A stretch of 64,000 bases of DNA from Baylisascaris procyonis (taxonomy: Eukaryota > Nematoda > Chromadorea > Rhabditida > Ascarididae): assembly GCA_037389465.1 (NCBI GenBank), contig JAZARR010000082.1, positions 4,824,501 through 4,888,500 on the forward strand, read 5' to 3'. The notes beneath the pieces are model-generated. The model was not told the DNA's origin and made no database searches. It saw only the letters and a list, made by a program, of their open reading frames with translations. The stretch's first letter is position 1; each line of letters starts with the position of its first letter. Of the stretch, positions 25,501 to 39,365 are shown one piece after another. A program made the position numbers and the translations under genes.

Positions 25501-28500
25501 CTAACAGTTCCGGAAAGCATTTCAGTTGCTTAATTGGAAGAATAGCAATGAAGAAAAAAAATGAAAATTGGAATGCATGAATTACAGTGAACAATTTATT
25601 AAGAAAATAGAAAAAACAGTAAGAAAACCATAAAAAGAAATTTTGAAGCAACTAAAGAGTGAAAACTAGAATATTAAATAGTACGCTTGTAAGGAAATTT
25701 GTGTTTAGTAATCTGTGCATAATTAAGTGCTATAAAGAAAACAAATGAGTTAAAACAACTTTAAAACTTCAGAGAGGATGGACATTGAATGGAGGAGAGA
25801 GGAAAGGGTGGATGGGAAGAGGAGACAATAAAATTGGCGAATCTTCGTTTTCTATACTACTGATCACAGTGTCTTATACAGTTGGAAATGATTCACATAG
25901 AAAATGATATATCTATATTCAGAGTGTACCATAGTAAAAAATGGAAGCTTATTTCACTCATGCCTAAGAAAACGCTGCAGCAAGCTCATCAGAGCCATCA
26001 GTATTTGGAAAGCATTCTAAAGATTTCGCATAAGTGAACACTAATGATGAGAAGTAGAATTATTTGATTGGCAAATATGTGACGGCAACATGAGATTAGT
26101 GAATCGCTTAGGGCATCGATGTGATCCGTTGTGGGAAACGTAAAAATGCGCGCAAACATGAAGTACGTATTTGTTGGACACTTCGTATATATCAACATTT
26201 GTTTCGTTGAAAAAAATTTTTTGATGCGAACATTTCAATGACTTCGATTTGTGCATAAAATTTAAGAAAAAAAAGTGCCATTCCCATTATCAGCTCTTGA
26301 AATGTGCGTAATTTTTCCTAAATCAAGGAAGATTAAATGAAATTAAGTGAATGTCTTTATATTCTCCTTCACCTTTTCATTTTTAAAAATGTTTTCATCC
26401 ACCTTTTCTATCTTCTCGGTAATTTCATCTCCTGTTTTGCGTACCAATGATAATTTTTTACTGTTGGTTATCCGGTGGAATATTTCCTCGACTATACGCT
26501 TCCACTCAATATTTCATTCCCTTCAAACACGACGTAACACTTTCATTTTCACCTTTCCCACTCTCTTGCTTCCTCCCCTTTTCCCTCATACCGCCAAAAA
26601 TTCACTTCAATTTGATGCTAAATTTTATCACTTGTATTTCGAAAAGAATTTATGCTAGAAGATTCTAAAATTCTAAAGTTCATCATTCATAAATCGCTCT
26701 TATACCAGCAATGATGTTAAACTATTGAATTTAAGTATGTACAAGGAATGCAACAATTCTCTCTGCGTAGAGCATATTACGATTGCAGCATATTCTAAGT
26801 TGAGAATCGATCTTCGTTTATGGCGTTCAACTTCAAGCCGAAATCGTCACCCGTAAGATTTTGCATTCAACTATAAAGCCGAAATCGCAATAGCGAAAAT
26901 TTCGTTTAGAATTCCCGATGAGAAAAGAAAACGTGCCTTATGGGATAAGGATTGCGAAGCGCAAAGCCGCTGAGTTTAGAAGAATAAATCACACAACGAG
27001 ATTATTTGAAGGACAGAGACTTTGAACGGGCTTTGAACTCCATTACATATGTTTTTTTTTTTTTTTTTCACTAAGCAACCATATAGAAAGTTTATTTGCA
27101 TCATTCACTTTCGCAAGTAATTGCGTGTCAAATTTTAAGAATTCTCTACGACGGTTAACGAGGTGAGATCACCATTTTCTTGGATATTTGAAGTAAAATG
27201 CGTTTGAAAAAAGTCCCCTACAATAAATAAAATTCATTGCTGAATTTCAAGTCAATGAACGCTTTTGTGGATGGAATGTAAGTTAAATTTGCTAATAATT
27301 CCAAAAAAAAAAAACAACTACGGAATGCAGCAAGTTTCCCCCCGAAGGCAAAGATTTCTACAAGGAGGAAAGTGTTGGAAAGCATCCATCTTCTCGCTCT
27401 ATAACAACCCTATCGTTCTGAACAAAATGCGATAAACAATTTGATTGGTAGCGGGGCTCACAGTATTTCTAATCAACATAGCTTGCGGCCATCGCGGAAC
27501 GGCGATGGCTGAACAAAAGTTCCAGAAATAGATATATGGAAACCACTGTAATATCATCTTAGCGAGTTTATGCACCATGAAGCGGAAGAAATTTCCGCAT
27601 CACTAAGCAATATAGATTGCTTATGATGTATTGCTTGTAGACCAATCTATAAGTTTTGCTTATAGATCAATTTATAAGTTTTGCTTATAGATCAACTATA
27701 AGCAATTAATGAGAATCACTTTTAAATATGATGCAATAAAAAGCAATTATTGCTGTTAATTAACAATTAAAAGAGCCACGGAAAACAATAGGCACTAACT
27801 TTCATGGTGAGCATAACGTATGAATGTAAATATTTCTAGAATTCAATGACCAGATTCTCTTGTATGCCGCTCATAACAAGAACGATTGCTGCTTCACAAA
27901 GGTAGAAGATGCCACTCTCAATGTAGAGTATTTTGAAACGAGAGGCAATAATTTGCAAAGTCAACCGACTCATTGCAAAAATATAACTCTACTTAATTGT
28001 TTTATTATCAAAACTTTTGTGAGGTTACGAAAGAGCAGGAGCAAGATATGTGATGGCCTAGTGCGCTGTTGTGTATCAGCGCTATATGTAGTCACATAAC
28101 TAAAGCATTCGGCCAGAAACGAACCACACTGCTTGAATTGTCGATGCATTTCGGGGATACGACGCGCCCCGTTTCACAGGAAAAAATCCTTCTAGAGAGG
28201 TGCTGAGATCTCGTTGCATAAAACGAAATGGGCGAATTTTGCAATAGCTGCCGAAATGACCGTACGAGGAAGGGGAATAGAGTCTCTCCTCTCTGTAAAA
28301 GTGAACGAGAATGGAACGAGAGGGGTGAAGAAGGCGAAAACACTTGTTTGCCATTAACAAGAGGAATACGAACTACTTGTATGTCATATTGTTGTAAAAA
28401 TAACAAGAGAATATGTGGAGAGAAATACGAACTACTTGACACAACAGTTTCAACCGATGCGACTTCATAGCAAAGCATATAAAGGGGTAAGTGGTTCAGC

Positions 28501-31500
28501 AATAAGAATTTGATTGTTGCGACATTGCGGCATTTATCATCGACCACATAAATACGTTCGATCGGCGCTATAATTTCTATTCTTTCGCGATATAATAAAT
28601 GTGCTTTGTGCAAATTATTGGAAGAAAGTACGCATTGTAATGTTTTCAATGTTTGCTTAACACTAAAATTCCAATCATTCAGCGAATCATTTACAAGTAA
28701 CAACTCAACGTGAATGCAATAACTGTTGAGGAAATTATATAAAGGAAGGAGATGCGAAAACTACGTCAGCATGAACTCAAATTTATAGAATCACCATTTC
28801 CCACTTTTTGTTGCTTCAAAAAATGCTGATTTTTTATGAATGTATTTCTTTTATCTGAATTTTTTTTTCTATCGATGAGTTTTTTCTATACTAGCTTCAT
28901 TTCAAGAATAGTAGTACAACCCACAACAGCATGGTAACAGTAAATGTGAATGAGTTAAAAGTGGAAAAGGTTGAGTTGAAAAAAATTTGTTTGAGAATAT
29001 GGATGAGCAGCTGAATGACGATGAATGGATGAATGGCTTAATTAGAAGGGCTTTCGAGTCGTATGAAATGAGGCAATGCGAATGAACGGTTGATACAGCA
29101 GACAGCTTCCAAGGTTATATCTACGAGGGCGGTCGGTCGGGATCCAGTCCCACAGCGAATCTTGCCACTCTATCTAGAGTGAAAAAAAAAAGAGAAATGT
29201 GGTGAGCTGATGTGAATGAAGAATGTTTACAAGGAAAAGCCACTTCATAGTGATGATGTATATTCGAAATTGTTGTGCAAATAGAACAGTGCAACAAATA
29301 ATGACCGAAGTTGCGAACATTAGAGATACTTTTTATATCGACGCATGTTAACAATTAATCCTTCTCGCCATTTATGCCTCGAATATTATTTATATTTTTA
29401 GAGAAAATGCATAGAAAGAAAGTAGACAGTAATACCAACATATTTGCATAATAAAAATTCATATTGCATGAATTTTTATGAAAGAGATTAATGATGCAAA
29501 AAAAATATATAAAGGAATATATTTGGTATGTGAGAATTGTTGAATAACATCTTTCTACACTATAAACATACTGCAGTGAGGAATAAGCATTGCAACAGTG
29601 TTGGCATAATACTGCATCATGCAAAAAAAAAGAGCCCATAATGCGCTCATTTCCATCTATACGTTTGTATGAAATTCTATGGGCAGGGCAATAACGGAAG
29701 CACAATCGCTACTATTGAGGAATTTAAAAAAAAATTTCAAAAATTTTTAACACTTCGCTATGAAGAGACGAGAGGCAATATTCTGCTCGAATTCAATACA
29801 TTTTTATTCCAGATAATCACCACGATGGTCAATACATGTTAGTAGACGTGATACCAGCGAATTTCTTCCACCTTATAAAAACTCCATCTCTAGGAGATCA
29901 GTAAATCGCCGGAAGCAATTTTCAACATCCTTCTGCTCTCGAAAGGTTCTCTCGTTGAAAAAGCTGTTTGAAGCTTCAAAAAAACGATAGTTTGTTATCA
30001 ATTATCAAGAGAACATAGCTGATGAGGGAGAATTTTTATATCCAACGTGTTCAATTTTTGAATGGTCAACCTTTGCAATGTATGAGATGGTATTATTATA
30101 CAGCAGAATTGAGTTCCTCGTATTGACTAATGCTTCCTGCAACTTTTAAAGCTTCTAGAACAATAATTCAATTTCTTCACTGTACGACTCTGCTGTATCC
30201 CATCGTCACGTTTCAAAGAGCTATAATGCGTTATGCGTATGATAAACCACGCAAAAGTCATCACAATCTTCTTCAGGATGAAGTTCAGGTTCTATTGCGT
30301 TGTAAAAAGATTTCAATTTCGTTGAAAACTGCTCACGTCATACTATATTATCATATCAAATCCACTATCAACTGGCGATTCACCAGTGCGTCGGCGATCA
30401 AATTTACACTTATCAAATTTTTACGTTTTCCAATCTCATGAAAGTAACGTTAAACGGTATCATAACTAGCATTAAGTTCTTTGGCGTATCTGCGCACAGC
30501 CCTCAAGGGACTAGTTTATGCCATCACCTGCATATAGTGAGTGGTTTATAGCAGTTGAGATTCAACCTTACACATGACATATATTCAATATTAGAATCAT
30601 GAATGACGATTTCTTGAATAATCTTCGCACTTTTTCGTTCATTAGGTGCACCATTGCAAAAAGGAGTCGTTATTTCGCGGATAGCATCTGCCGCTTTATA
30701 ACCCATTGTGAAGCAAAAAAGCGCTACTGCCCGAAAATCGATTCTTCGATCTTCACAACGGACATCTAAAACAAGCAAATAGAACTAGATAACTCTATGA
30801 TGCATCGAAAGTAAAATGCGTAAAGTGAAGCCTAGTACTGTAATATACAATATACGCATCGTATTCCGCAAACCGATAGAAATATTTGACGTGAAACGCA
30901 CCAATCGGGAAACCAACAACACTTTTTCAATGATCCAATAAAAACACTCCATCATTTTAATTTCATTAAAACTATCCCATAGAGGCCTTGGAGCGTTCTT
31001 TGGTTTAATTTCAAAATTTTGATAATTTCAGAGTTTTTCTCACAACGACTTCTAAATCCTCTTCCATTTTCTTCGCTTCCGCCTTACGCCTCTCTTGTAA
31101 AATCCCTTAGCCTTGAAGGGAAGCATGCGATCTTTTATATACGAAATATTTTTCTCACCTCATTACTGAGACGCTTGATTACTGTCAGCTTAGTGATTCA
31201 CTACGATCCTCCATAACAACTATTACTTTTTTTAATAATTTAATATCTGGCACGATGACAATTATTGAGAAAAAATTCACTCAGGCTGCGAGACATCCTT
31301 GAAGAACGGAAGGAATCAAATTAGGAGTTAATTGCATAAAGAAATAAATTGCCTTTTGATAGATACGTGGACTATTACTGGGGCAGAGGGGGAGTGGATT
31401 AAATAAATCAAGAGGCAGGAAGATGCTTCATGAAGTCTGCAAAATCTGCAAGCCTTAGGAGGTATTTAATCAACAGTCCCATAAACTCCCCCCCCCCCCT

Positions 31501-34500
31501 CCCTCCTGATTTCTGCGCTATCCTACTCAAAAACAAATGAGTTGAAAAGCATGACGCAATATCTCTTCAATAAGCTTTCACCTTCATATATCTCCATTTT
31601 TCTTCGCAATTCTCGCCAACTTTGGAAGTTTACAAATACCGCAATGATCCCTTTATTGCTACAAATGAGATGGGCAATTATGTTAATAGATGGTCTTAAC
31701 AAACGTTACCATCAGTATGCATTCAATTTTCCACTAAAGTCGAGGCCGCATTTGGTGAATATCATTTGCCTGAGAATATTCAAATTTTCAAATTTTGAAT
31801 TCTCTATTCATTATAAAAATGCATTCAGTTATTGTTATATCGAAATATGCAAATTAAGTCAACATAAATATGTTCAACAGGCAAAACATTAAAAAAAAAT
31901 AAATCAATAACAGAATTCAAGCAGAATTTAGAATAATATTATTAGACACATCCTGAATAATCACTACAGAAACTGATGAGGAACAATTATGAGCTTATAT
32001 TAATCCATTTATGAACTGATGCGATCAAAACCAGAATTTACGATCAATATATTTGCTGGCATGGATGAAATGTCAGTCGTTGAAATAAGTGAAAATTTTA
32101 CTTTCCCCACTTTTTTATTAATTCAAAATTTGCTTTTGTTGATACAACGAGTCATTACATGCGATATTAAACAGATGAGAAACAAAAAATACCAAAAAAA
32201 TGCACAGCAATTTTCTTAACATAACATAGAAAGCAAATTAGGAGACATTTGAATTGAGTATTTAATCAGAGCAAGTTGAATTGAATATGAAAGAAAAAGT
32301 ATAAAAGCGAGAAAAATTCGGTTGGCAACTTAGTGGGCCATTGGCTATATGTGCTAGCGGACGGAATTTGTAAATAACCGAAACAAAACGAATGAATATC
32401 GGCATTGATTTTGTCGATTATTATGGAATCTAGCAATGATAATATATATAATATATGGTTTTAAGGCGATGTTGAGGATAAACGCATTGAAGAAAAATTT
32501 ATTTACGTTGAAGAAAAACGTGTTCTATTTATTTTATTTGATTTTATTTGATTTCAACATGCAAAAGTGGAGAAACATAAAAATTTATATGAGCATAGAA
32601 AGCGAAGAAGAGGAAAACGTTTGCAAAGCAACAATCCAAGCAACAATTCATTCTATAAGAACAGCAATAAATAGTGCGTAGAATGAAACGACTCAGTTGC
32701 CTTCTAAAAGATAAAAGAGTGGACGCATTAACGACATAGGCAGAAAGAAGATTCGAGACCTCAACGAATGCAGAACTGCAAACCTCATGAACGTTCCCTT
32801 AAGGAACCTTTATAGAATGGCATTTGTTGCCCACCCTGTAGGTCGATACAGAATACTTCATCAAAAGTGACGTGGACATTCTACTTGAACAAAAAAAAAA
32901 CTAAGAAAAAAAAAACAAGCGAGAGAAATAATAATATCGTGTTCAAGAATCTACTTTATGCAAAACTTACTCGAAACTGTTTTTTTTTTCCAAAAGCATC
33001 GTAGAAAGAAACCATGTCATTATGCTTATTCAAACACGATGAGCGATGAGTGGAATAACTGATTGCATTTCTAAAGCAAATATGCACTGCAAATCTTTGA
33101 AACTATCGCTCATAAAGTTGTCATTATGTTGCCTTCACTAGGTATGTGTCCTTGACTATGCGCATCTATTTCGATGTCGATCGATGTGCGCGTTTTCAAA
33201 TATCAACTTGCAATGAAAGAAAATCATAGTCATGACGCTTTTGCAGAACTCTGAATTTATTTATTTATTTATTTTTTATTACTAGATATGAATCTGCCAG
33301 CTGTAATGAAAGTTTTTAAAAGAAGTGTGAATAGAATAGAAATGTTCAAATTGGACTGATAGACTATGCTTATAAATATATGTTTATATGTTTAAAATGT
33401 TTATATATGCTATTTAATATGAAATTACATATGAAATTGCTTATCTGGTTCGCTACTCCGCTGCTTACTAGCACATGATACTTTCGTATATCACAGAATT
33501 ATTCAAAAATTATCAAAAAAAGAGTTAATTAAGCAATATTCATGTAAGGCATGTTGAAAATGTTTGCAACAATTTCCTACGGTATGCACAGATTACAAAA
33601 ACTTACAGCCTACTCAAATTTCGGAGAAATGAAATGCTAATGAGTTGTTGCTTTGAAATGTCTGATGTTGTTCTTTCCGATGTTATGAGAAAAATTGCAG
33701 AAAATATTCATGGCTTAAATATTCAGGATGAAGTTCCTGAACTAAGAAAATATATGTATCACTTTTCGTCATTTATTTTATTGGAATATTGAAAAATGCA
33801 CAAAATATAAATGAGCATAAAATACGATTTCTATAGGTTTTAAGAGCAATCGCACAAAAAATGGCACCTATAGATTTTGCTAGTTGAAGGAGATAAGTTA
33901 GCAACGAAAAGGAATTCGTTGAAGGATGAGCATTCAATGTGCATTGATAATTATAGGCTCCCTTCAAGAGTAATAGTCATATTTCTCGTAATTCAGCATG
34001 AAACATGATGCAAAATTAAATTGACATGCTAGCATATACTTATTCATCGACAAATAATTCTTGTAATCTTACGATTTATTAGCAAGTATTGCAGAAAATT
34101 ATTTCGATTCCATATGTAAAGAGATATTCGGAGAGCACAATGATTTCAACCGAATGAAATAGTAGCTTGATAGTTGTTTTACGCTGCGATGCTCATATAT
34201 TATTGCTGCGAGATTGATCTAAAATTTTCGCTCGCTTTAATTCAAAAATATATCACAAAAATTTTCTTTTTACTCAATTTTGCGGATTGTCTATAAAATT
34301 AAGATAAATAGTGAATATTTGTAATGACCTTTTAGAATGCATTTGCAATTTGTGACCATTATGCTGCATTTGTTTTTGTTAATTGCGCATTGCTTATCTG
34401 TGCCTTCATTATGCTCATCGCATAAACGAATTTATGATGTGTTAATCGTAGTACAGCGTTTTAATTTTGTTTATTTAGTGGGATACATTAGTGTGCTAAA

Positions 34501-37500
34501 GACTAGAAATTGTCAAAAATTTCTCTTAAAAGCAATTCAAAATTTTTTTTCCTGAGATTAAAAGCATCGTTGTTGAAATGTTTTAAATGCACCGATCTTT
34601 CGTCTAAGAAAATGCTCGTTTTTTTTTTTGAAAATTCGGCATTGTGGTGTGACCACTAGGTTATAGTATTCGGAACGTATCACTCATTAGTGCACGTTCA
34701 TTATCGGGAAGGTCGTTTGATCTCTGATTAGTGCATGGTCGTTATCAGAAGGCCTTTTTTTCGCGACTAGTGATCTCTGATTGTGCAAAGGCTTGAACAA
34801 CGATGACGCAAGTGCAAATAAATTTATACGCAGTGATATAGGTACGAAATGAATGAAGGTACAAACGGGTACATCGTGGACGATGACCTTGACAAAGATG
34901 TAAGTGCAAAACTATTCATTCATCAATAAATTAATAAGAAATGGAAACGGAGCATAAGGCCGTATTGCTACAAAGCGTATGTCGTAAGTAAATCAACACG
35001 AATATGAAAGTAAAGTTGCAGTGCATAAATCAAAACGGAACATATATAAGAGGCACAAAAAGGTCATCTGAGACCTTTCAGCTTAAAAAAAAAGGATAAA
35101 ACGACATAGCTAGGAGTCGTTTTCGTGGAGATGATAACATAAACACAAGTCGTAATGGAAAATCAGCGAATATTTCACCGTCCGTTATTCGACCATCACT
35201 TCGAGCAAAATGCCGAGTGGAATCGTCATAGAAGAAATCAGAAAAATGCCTGGAGAGATGAAGAAGAGCACCGTTATGGTTAAATTGGACTCATTAAACG
35301 TACATAATTAGTATAACAACGAGTCTATCAATATGCTAGCGAGCTTTACAATTCAATATGAAGTTGATGACGTATTAAATATATGTGGAAAAAAATTTTA
35401 CAAATCGAAGAAGAAGCAATGTTCACTTTTCATGCGTTCAACTCTTTTCACTTCATGTGTCGATCTATTCGGTTGTATATTGTTATGCTCAACAATTCCT
35501 AGCGATGCTGGCATTATTCTTTCCCCAACTGGAACTGTCGGATAGGCAAACAGAGATACAGACTTGTATATATGCATATGCACAGATATCACCCTCATAC
35601 AATGGTTTTCGCAAATGCAAATTTGCAACAGCGAAGACAAATTTCGAACGTGAGCTTCTTTATCAATACAAATTAGGGTTCATTGTGTTTTAAGGTGCAG
35701 ATATATGATCTCTTAGGCGGATATATAAAGAGATGCAAAGCAATACATCGAATATATTACGGCTAGAGTGTGCCACATTATAACATATTTTTCTTTATAA
35801 TTAACCATATAGATATCGCTTCTCGTTGTGGTATGAAATTAAGTGAGCCGAGAACGTTGGGCTAACCATTCATAAACGAATATTGTCGTTTTAATAAATC
35901 CATCCTGTGGCGTGACCAATAATGACTAGTAGTAAAAATGTAAATAACGCAATAGTTAAGAGTAGAACTGGATTTAAAAAGCATTTCACTGAAAATAGAT
36001 TCTTTTTTTATCGTTACTTCTTTATATACTGAAGAATCGATGATATGCATATGAGCAATTAGTTTTCTAAGCCGATGAAATAGGTGGCAATAATATTTCC
36101 TACGATAAAAGAGATAAATTACTGATGAAAAGTGCTCAGCTAATAGATCAAAATAAAAAATGGTGCGATCTAATTTTTGATAGATGTAATAATTTCGTTG
36201 AAACCCCTCAACCTCTTTGAACACGTGGCTTTCCTGAGGCAAACGTTCTTCACGGCTTTTCTGAGGCAAAAGTTCAGGGCTTTCCTGAGGCAAACGTTCA
36301 GGGCTTTTCTGAGGCAAACGTTCAGGGCTTTTCTCAGGCGAACGTCCAGGGCTTTTCTCAGGCGAACGTCCAGGGCTTTCCTAGGGGCAAAAGAACAAGA
36401 TACAGATTGGAGATTCTTCGTTGTAAATGGGGAAGTGGGAGGAGGATAATGAATAATGCGAAACTATTTAGGGATTTATCGATATCAGCTTTTGCAAATT
36501 ACCATCAGACCGTCAACTTCTGAACGTACCAACAAGTAATAAAACACTTATAATAATGGCCCCATATTCTAATTGACCAGATACACGTACGCTCACACAC
36601 AGACACGCACATGCGAGTGCATGCGCATATCCAGGTACACATACGGGTAAACATGTGGCAATAGCCAAATACACAGGTACATATGCATGCATGCAGCAAC
36701 AAACAAACACAGATGGATACAGACAACCCTCCACATGTGCACATATATGCGCATATATAGATACATACGTAACAAATGCATCAAATATGCCCACACATAT
36801 CGGTTAACGTGCACGCAGATACTCATTCATGGGCACGCAGACGTGAGCGTGAATGCCTGCAGATGCAACTTTGCAAAATCGCATAAATGGAAAAAAAAAA
36901 TTGAGGTTTTTTTTTTTCAATGGAGAACAACGCATACGCACGCAATGAATGCGCATATCTGCGTACAAATATTTAGGTATATCTATGGCAAATATACGCG
37001 TAGATAAAAACAATATTCCTATAGCGCGCATTTGTGAATGCGAATTAACGAAATTATATAGATAGAAAAAATTTATGCGGTTTATTTGCACTTACCTACT
37101 TTTTTTACGCTGCATTCGTTGAATTCACAACAAGACGTTTGTTTTTCCTCTGAAAATATTCAAATTTTAATCGTTATTTCGGATTTTATTAGGCGATCTG
37201 TTAGGTGATGAAGTTTGTTAGATGATCTCATCAAAATTCCCTCTGTTTTTTTAATGATATAATGATTTTTGCATCAAATTTTTTTCAAAAATTTCACATA
37301 AATTCCTCCTAGATGCTTTGAAGGAAATAACGTTTTCTTTAAAGAACGCAATTTTTTTTTTTTGATTGCTTTTCGATAGAAGCGATATAATTATTACGAC
37401 AACACTGTGCGATTATATATTGTTTTTGCAGAAATTTGATGCACTTTACAATTGTTGCAGAAAATTTAAAGAATATACCGTATCTTGCATAAGTGAGTGA

Positions 37501-39297
37501 CGATGTTGATTTTTGATATTCATTTCTTTCGATGTTCGAATTCGATACGTTTGACTCTTTTTCATTGCTCATCTTTTTGAAGATTTCATTCACATATCCC
37601 GTTGTTTCAAATAAATACACCTTAAAAAAAGGAAATAAGTTCCAATTGAATTGCAATAGGTTTTCATAGGGTTTGTTGAGATGAAGAGAAATAAGCATAT
37701 GTACGAATGCTAAACAAAACTTCTCTGACAAAATTTTCGAAAATTTGACGAAATATTATTCGGTAAAATGCTTTATAACGTTGCAATAAGAGAATAACTA
37801 TCAATTTTAGCATAAAATTTGTTCGTAGTGAAAACTTATAAAAAGTAGATGCTTAATGCAATCGATGATAAAACATTTTTAAAAATTCTATCGCAAAAAC
37901 TAGCAATGTTTTTCATCTCGATTCAATGAGTCAATGAATGGTTAGGTATGTTCGATATACAGCCGAATTCGATGATGCATCACACGTGCATGATGTTGAT
38001 ATAAGCACATCTCACCATCGTATTATTATTGATCATAAGTTAGTTTGAACTTTTCATTGTTTCATTTCAAACATTGGCTTAAACATCGTATTTCTTCATT
38101 TTCAATTTTAAATTATAAAAAAGAAATCAAGTATGAGAATTAATCACTGATGACAGGTGCAACGCAATATTCTGAAGTTTTTTTTTTTTTATTAATCCTG
38201 TCTATCGATAAGGTGCTTACGATATTGTGTCCCATTGAGATATAATAAAATATGAAAAATTTTATGGAAATTTCTTACTAGCATTGTTGAAGCAACTTAG
38301 AACTTGACTTCTATGTTTAGAGGTATGTAGTTCTTTGAATTAGAAAACCTCCAACTTCACGTTTTACGTATAGTGAGTGATTCGTTTCGTTCATTTTAAA
38401 CGTTCACCATGCTCACAATATGTGGGTGTATCGTTCGAATGGGAACACTTTTATAGCGTATACGAAGCATAAAAAATTTTTTTAACGCTCATTTATTACC
38501 TTGTTATTTGCATAAGTTTGAAGTTTAGTGCGACACAACGAAAAAAATGATCGCTATGCAAATATGTTTCATTGAAGCGTTAGCGATAAAAACTCCTACG
38601 TAATTTCCACCTTGAATAAGTTTAGCTGAATGAATAAGAACATAAAAAGATACACAACTATACAACAAACACTTATTTAGTGATTATAATAAGAAATCAT
38701 CATGAAATAGCTTGAAAATGTAAAATAATTGATAAATATTACTCAAATTCTTCATAGCGTCACAATTTGTTGAGTTAACACCATCTGCCTTAACGCTTAA
38801 CACGCGGTCATAAAAGGAAACCTCGTGAATCGATAACGAAAAAATAAACAACAAACGTTCGTAAAAAAACAACCTGTTTACTTTGCCTTCCTATTACATC
38901 ATATGGTTGCGGTTTCCTAAATTTTCAGCACTATATAGGTGAGACAACTTCTACTCATCATAGTTTGATATATTTTCACAGGTATTTTTTGCTCATTTCA
39001 TTTCCATATCTAATTTTTTCAAATTCGCTTGAGAAATTTTTTTTTGCGAGAAAAATTTTTCGCAATTCCCGAAAGAAACAATAACTAGTAAACGGTAAAA
39101 ATCGAAACGAACAAAAATGAATTGCAAGAAAAAAAAACAACGTTTATTTGAATAAGCATGACGTGTGTAAAACGAATTTTTTTTTCTTCATTGTACTTCG
39201 AAAACATTATCGACATTCAACAATCTCTACATTTTCAACTTCACTAATAGCGATATGAAGAGACATGTATTCATAATGAATGCTCCGTTCACTGAAA

Positions 39298-39365
<68 letters not shown>

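Larger units (their letters stand above)
19184..29124 (-). other. Last intron of the hypothetical gene (about 9.9 kb)
   Basis: Mostly AT-rich with no homology-supported exon. Contains the (TA)41 tract, a plus-strand ORF at 23217-23546, the repeat/hairpin block at 27648-27705 and the 203-codon ORF at 28092-28703, listed separately. Confidence 0.4.

Noticed and set aside
35862..36317. 151-codon minus frame containing repeated LPQESPE
   Set aside because: The repeat peptide comes from the 24-bp minisatellite and the remainder has no coding character.
36505..37091. Overlapping 77-106 codon frames rich in Cys, His, Met and Tyr
   Set aside because: Low-complexity readings of the CA/TG-rich tract on both strands.
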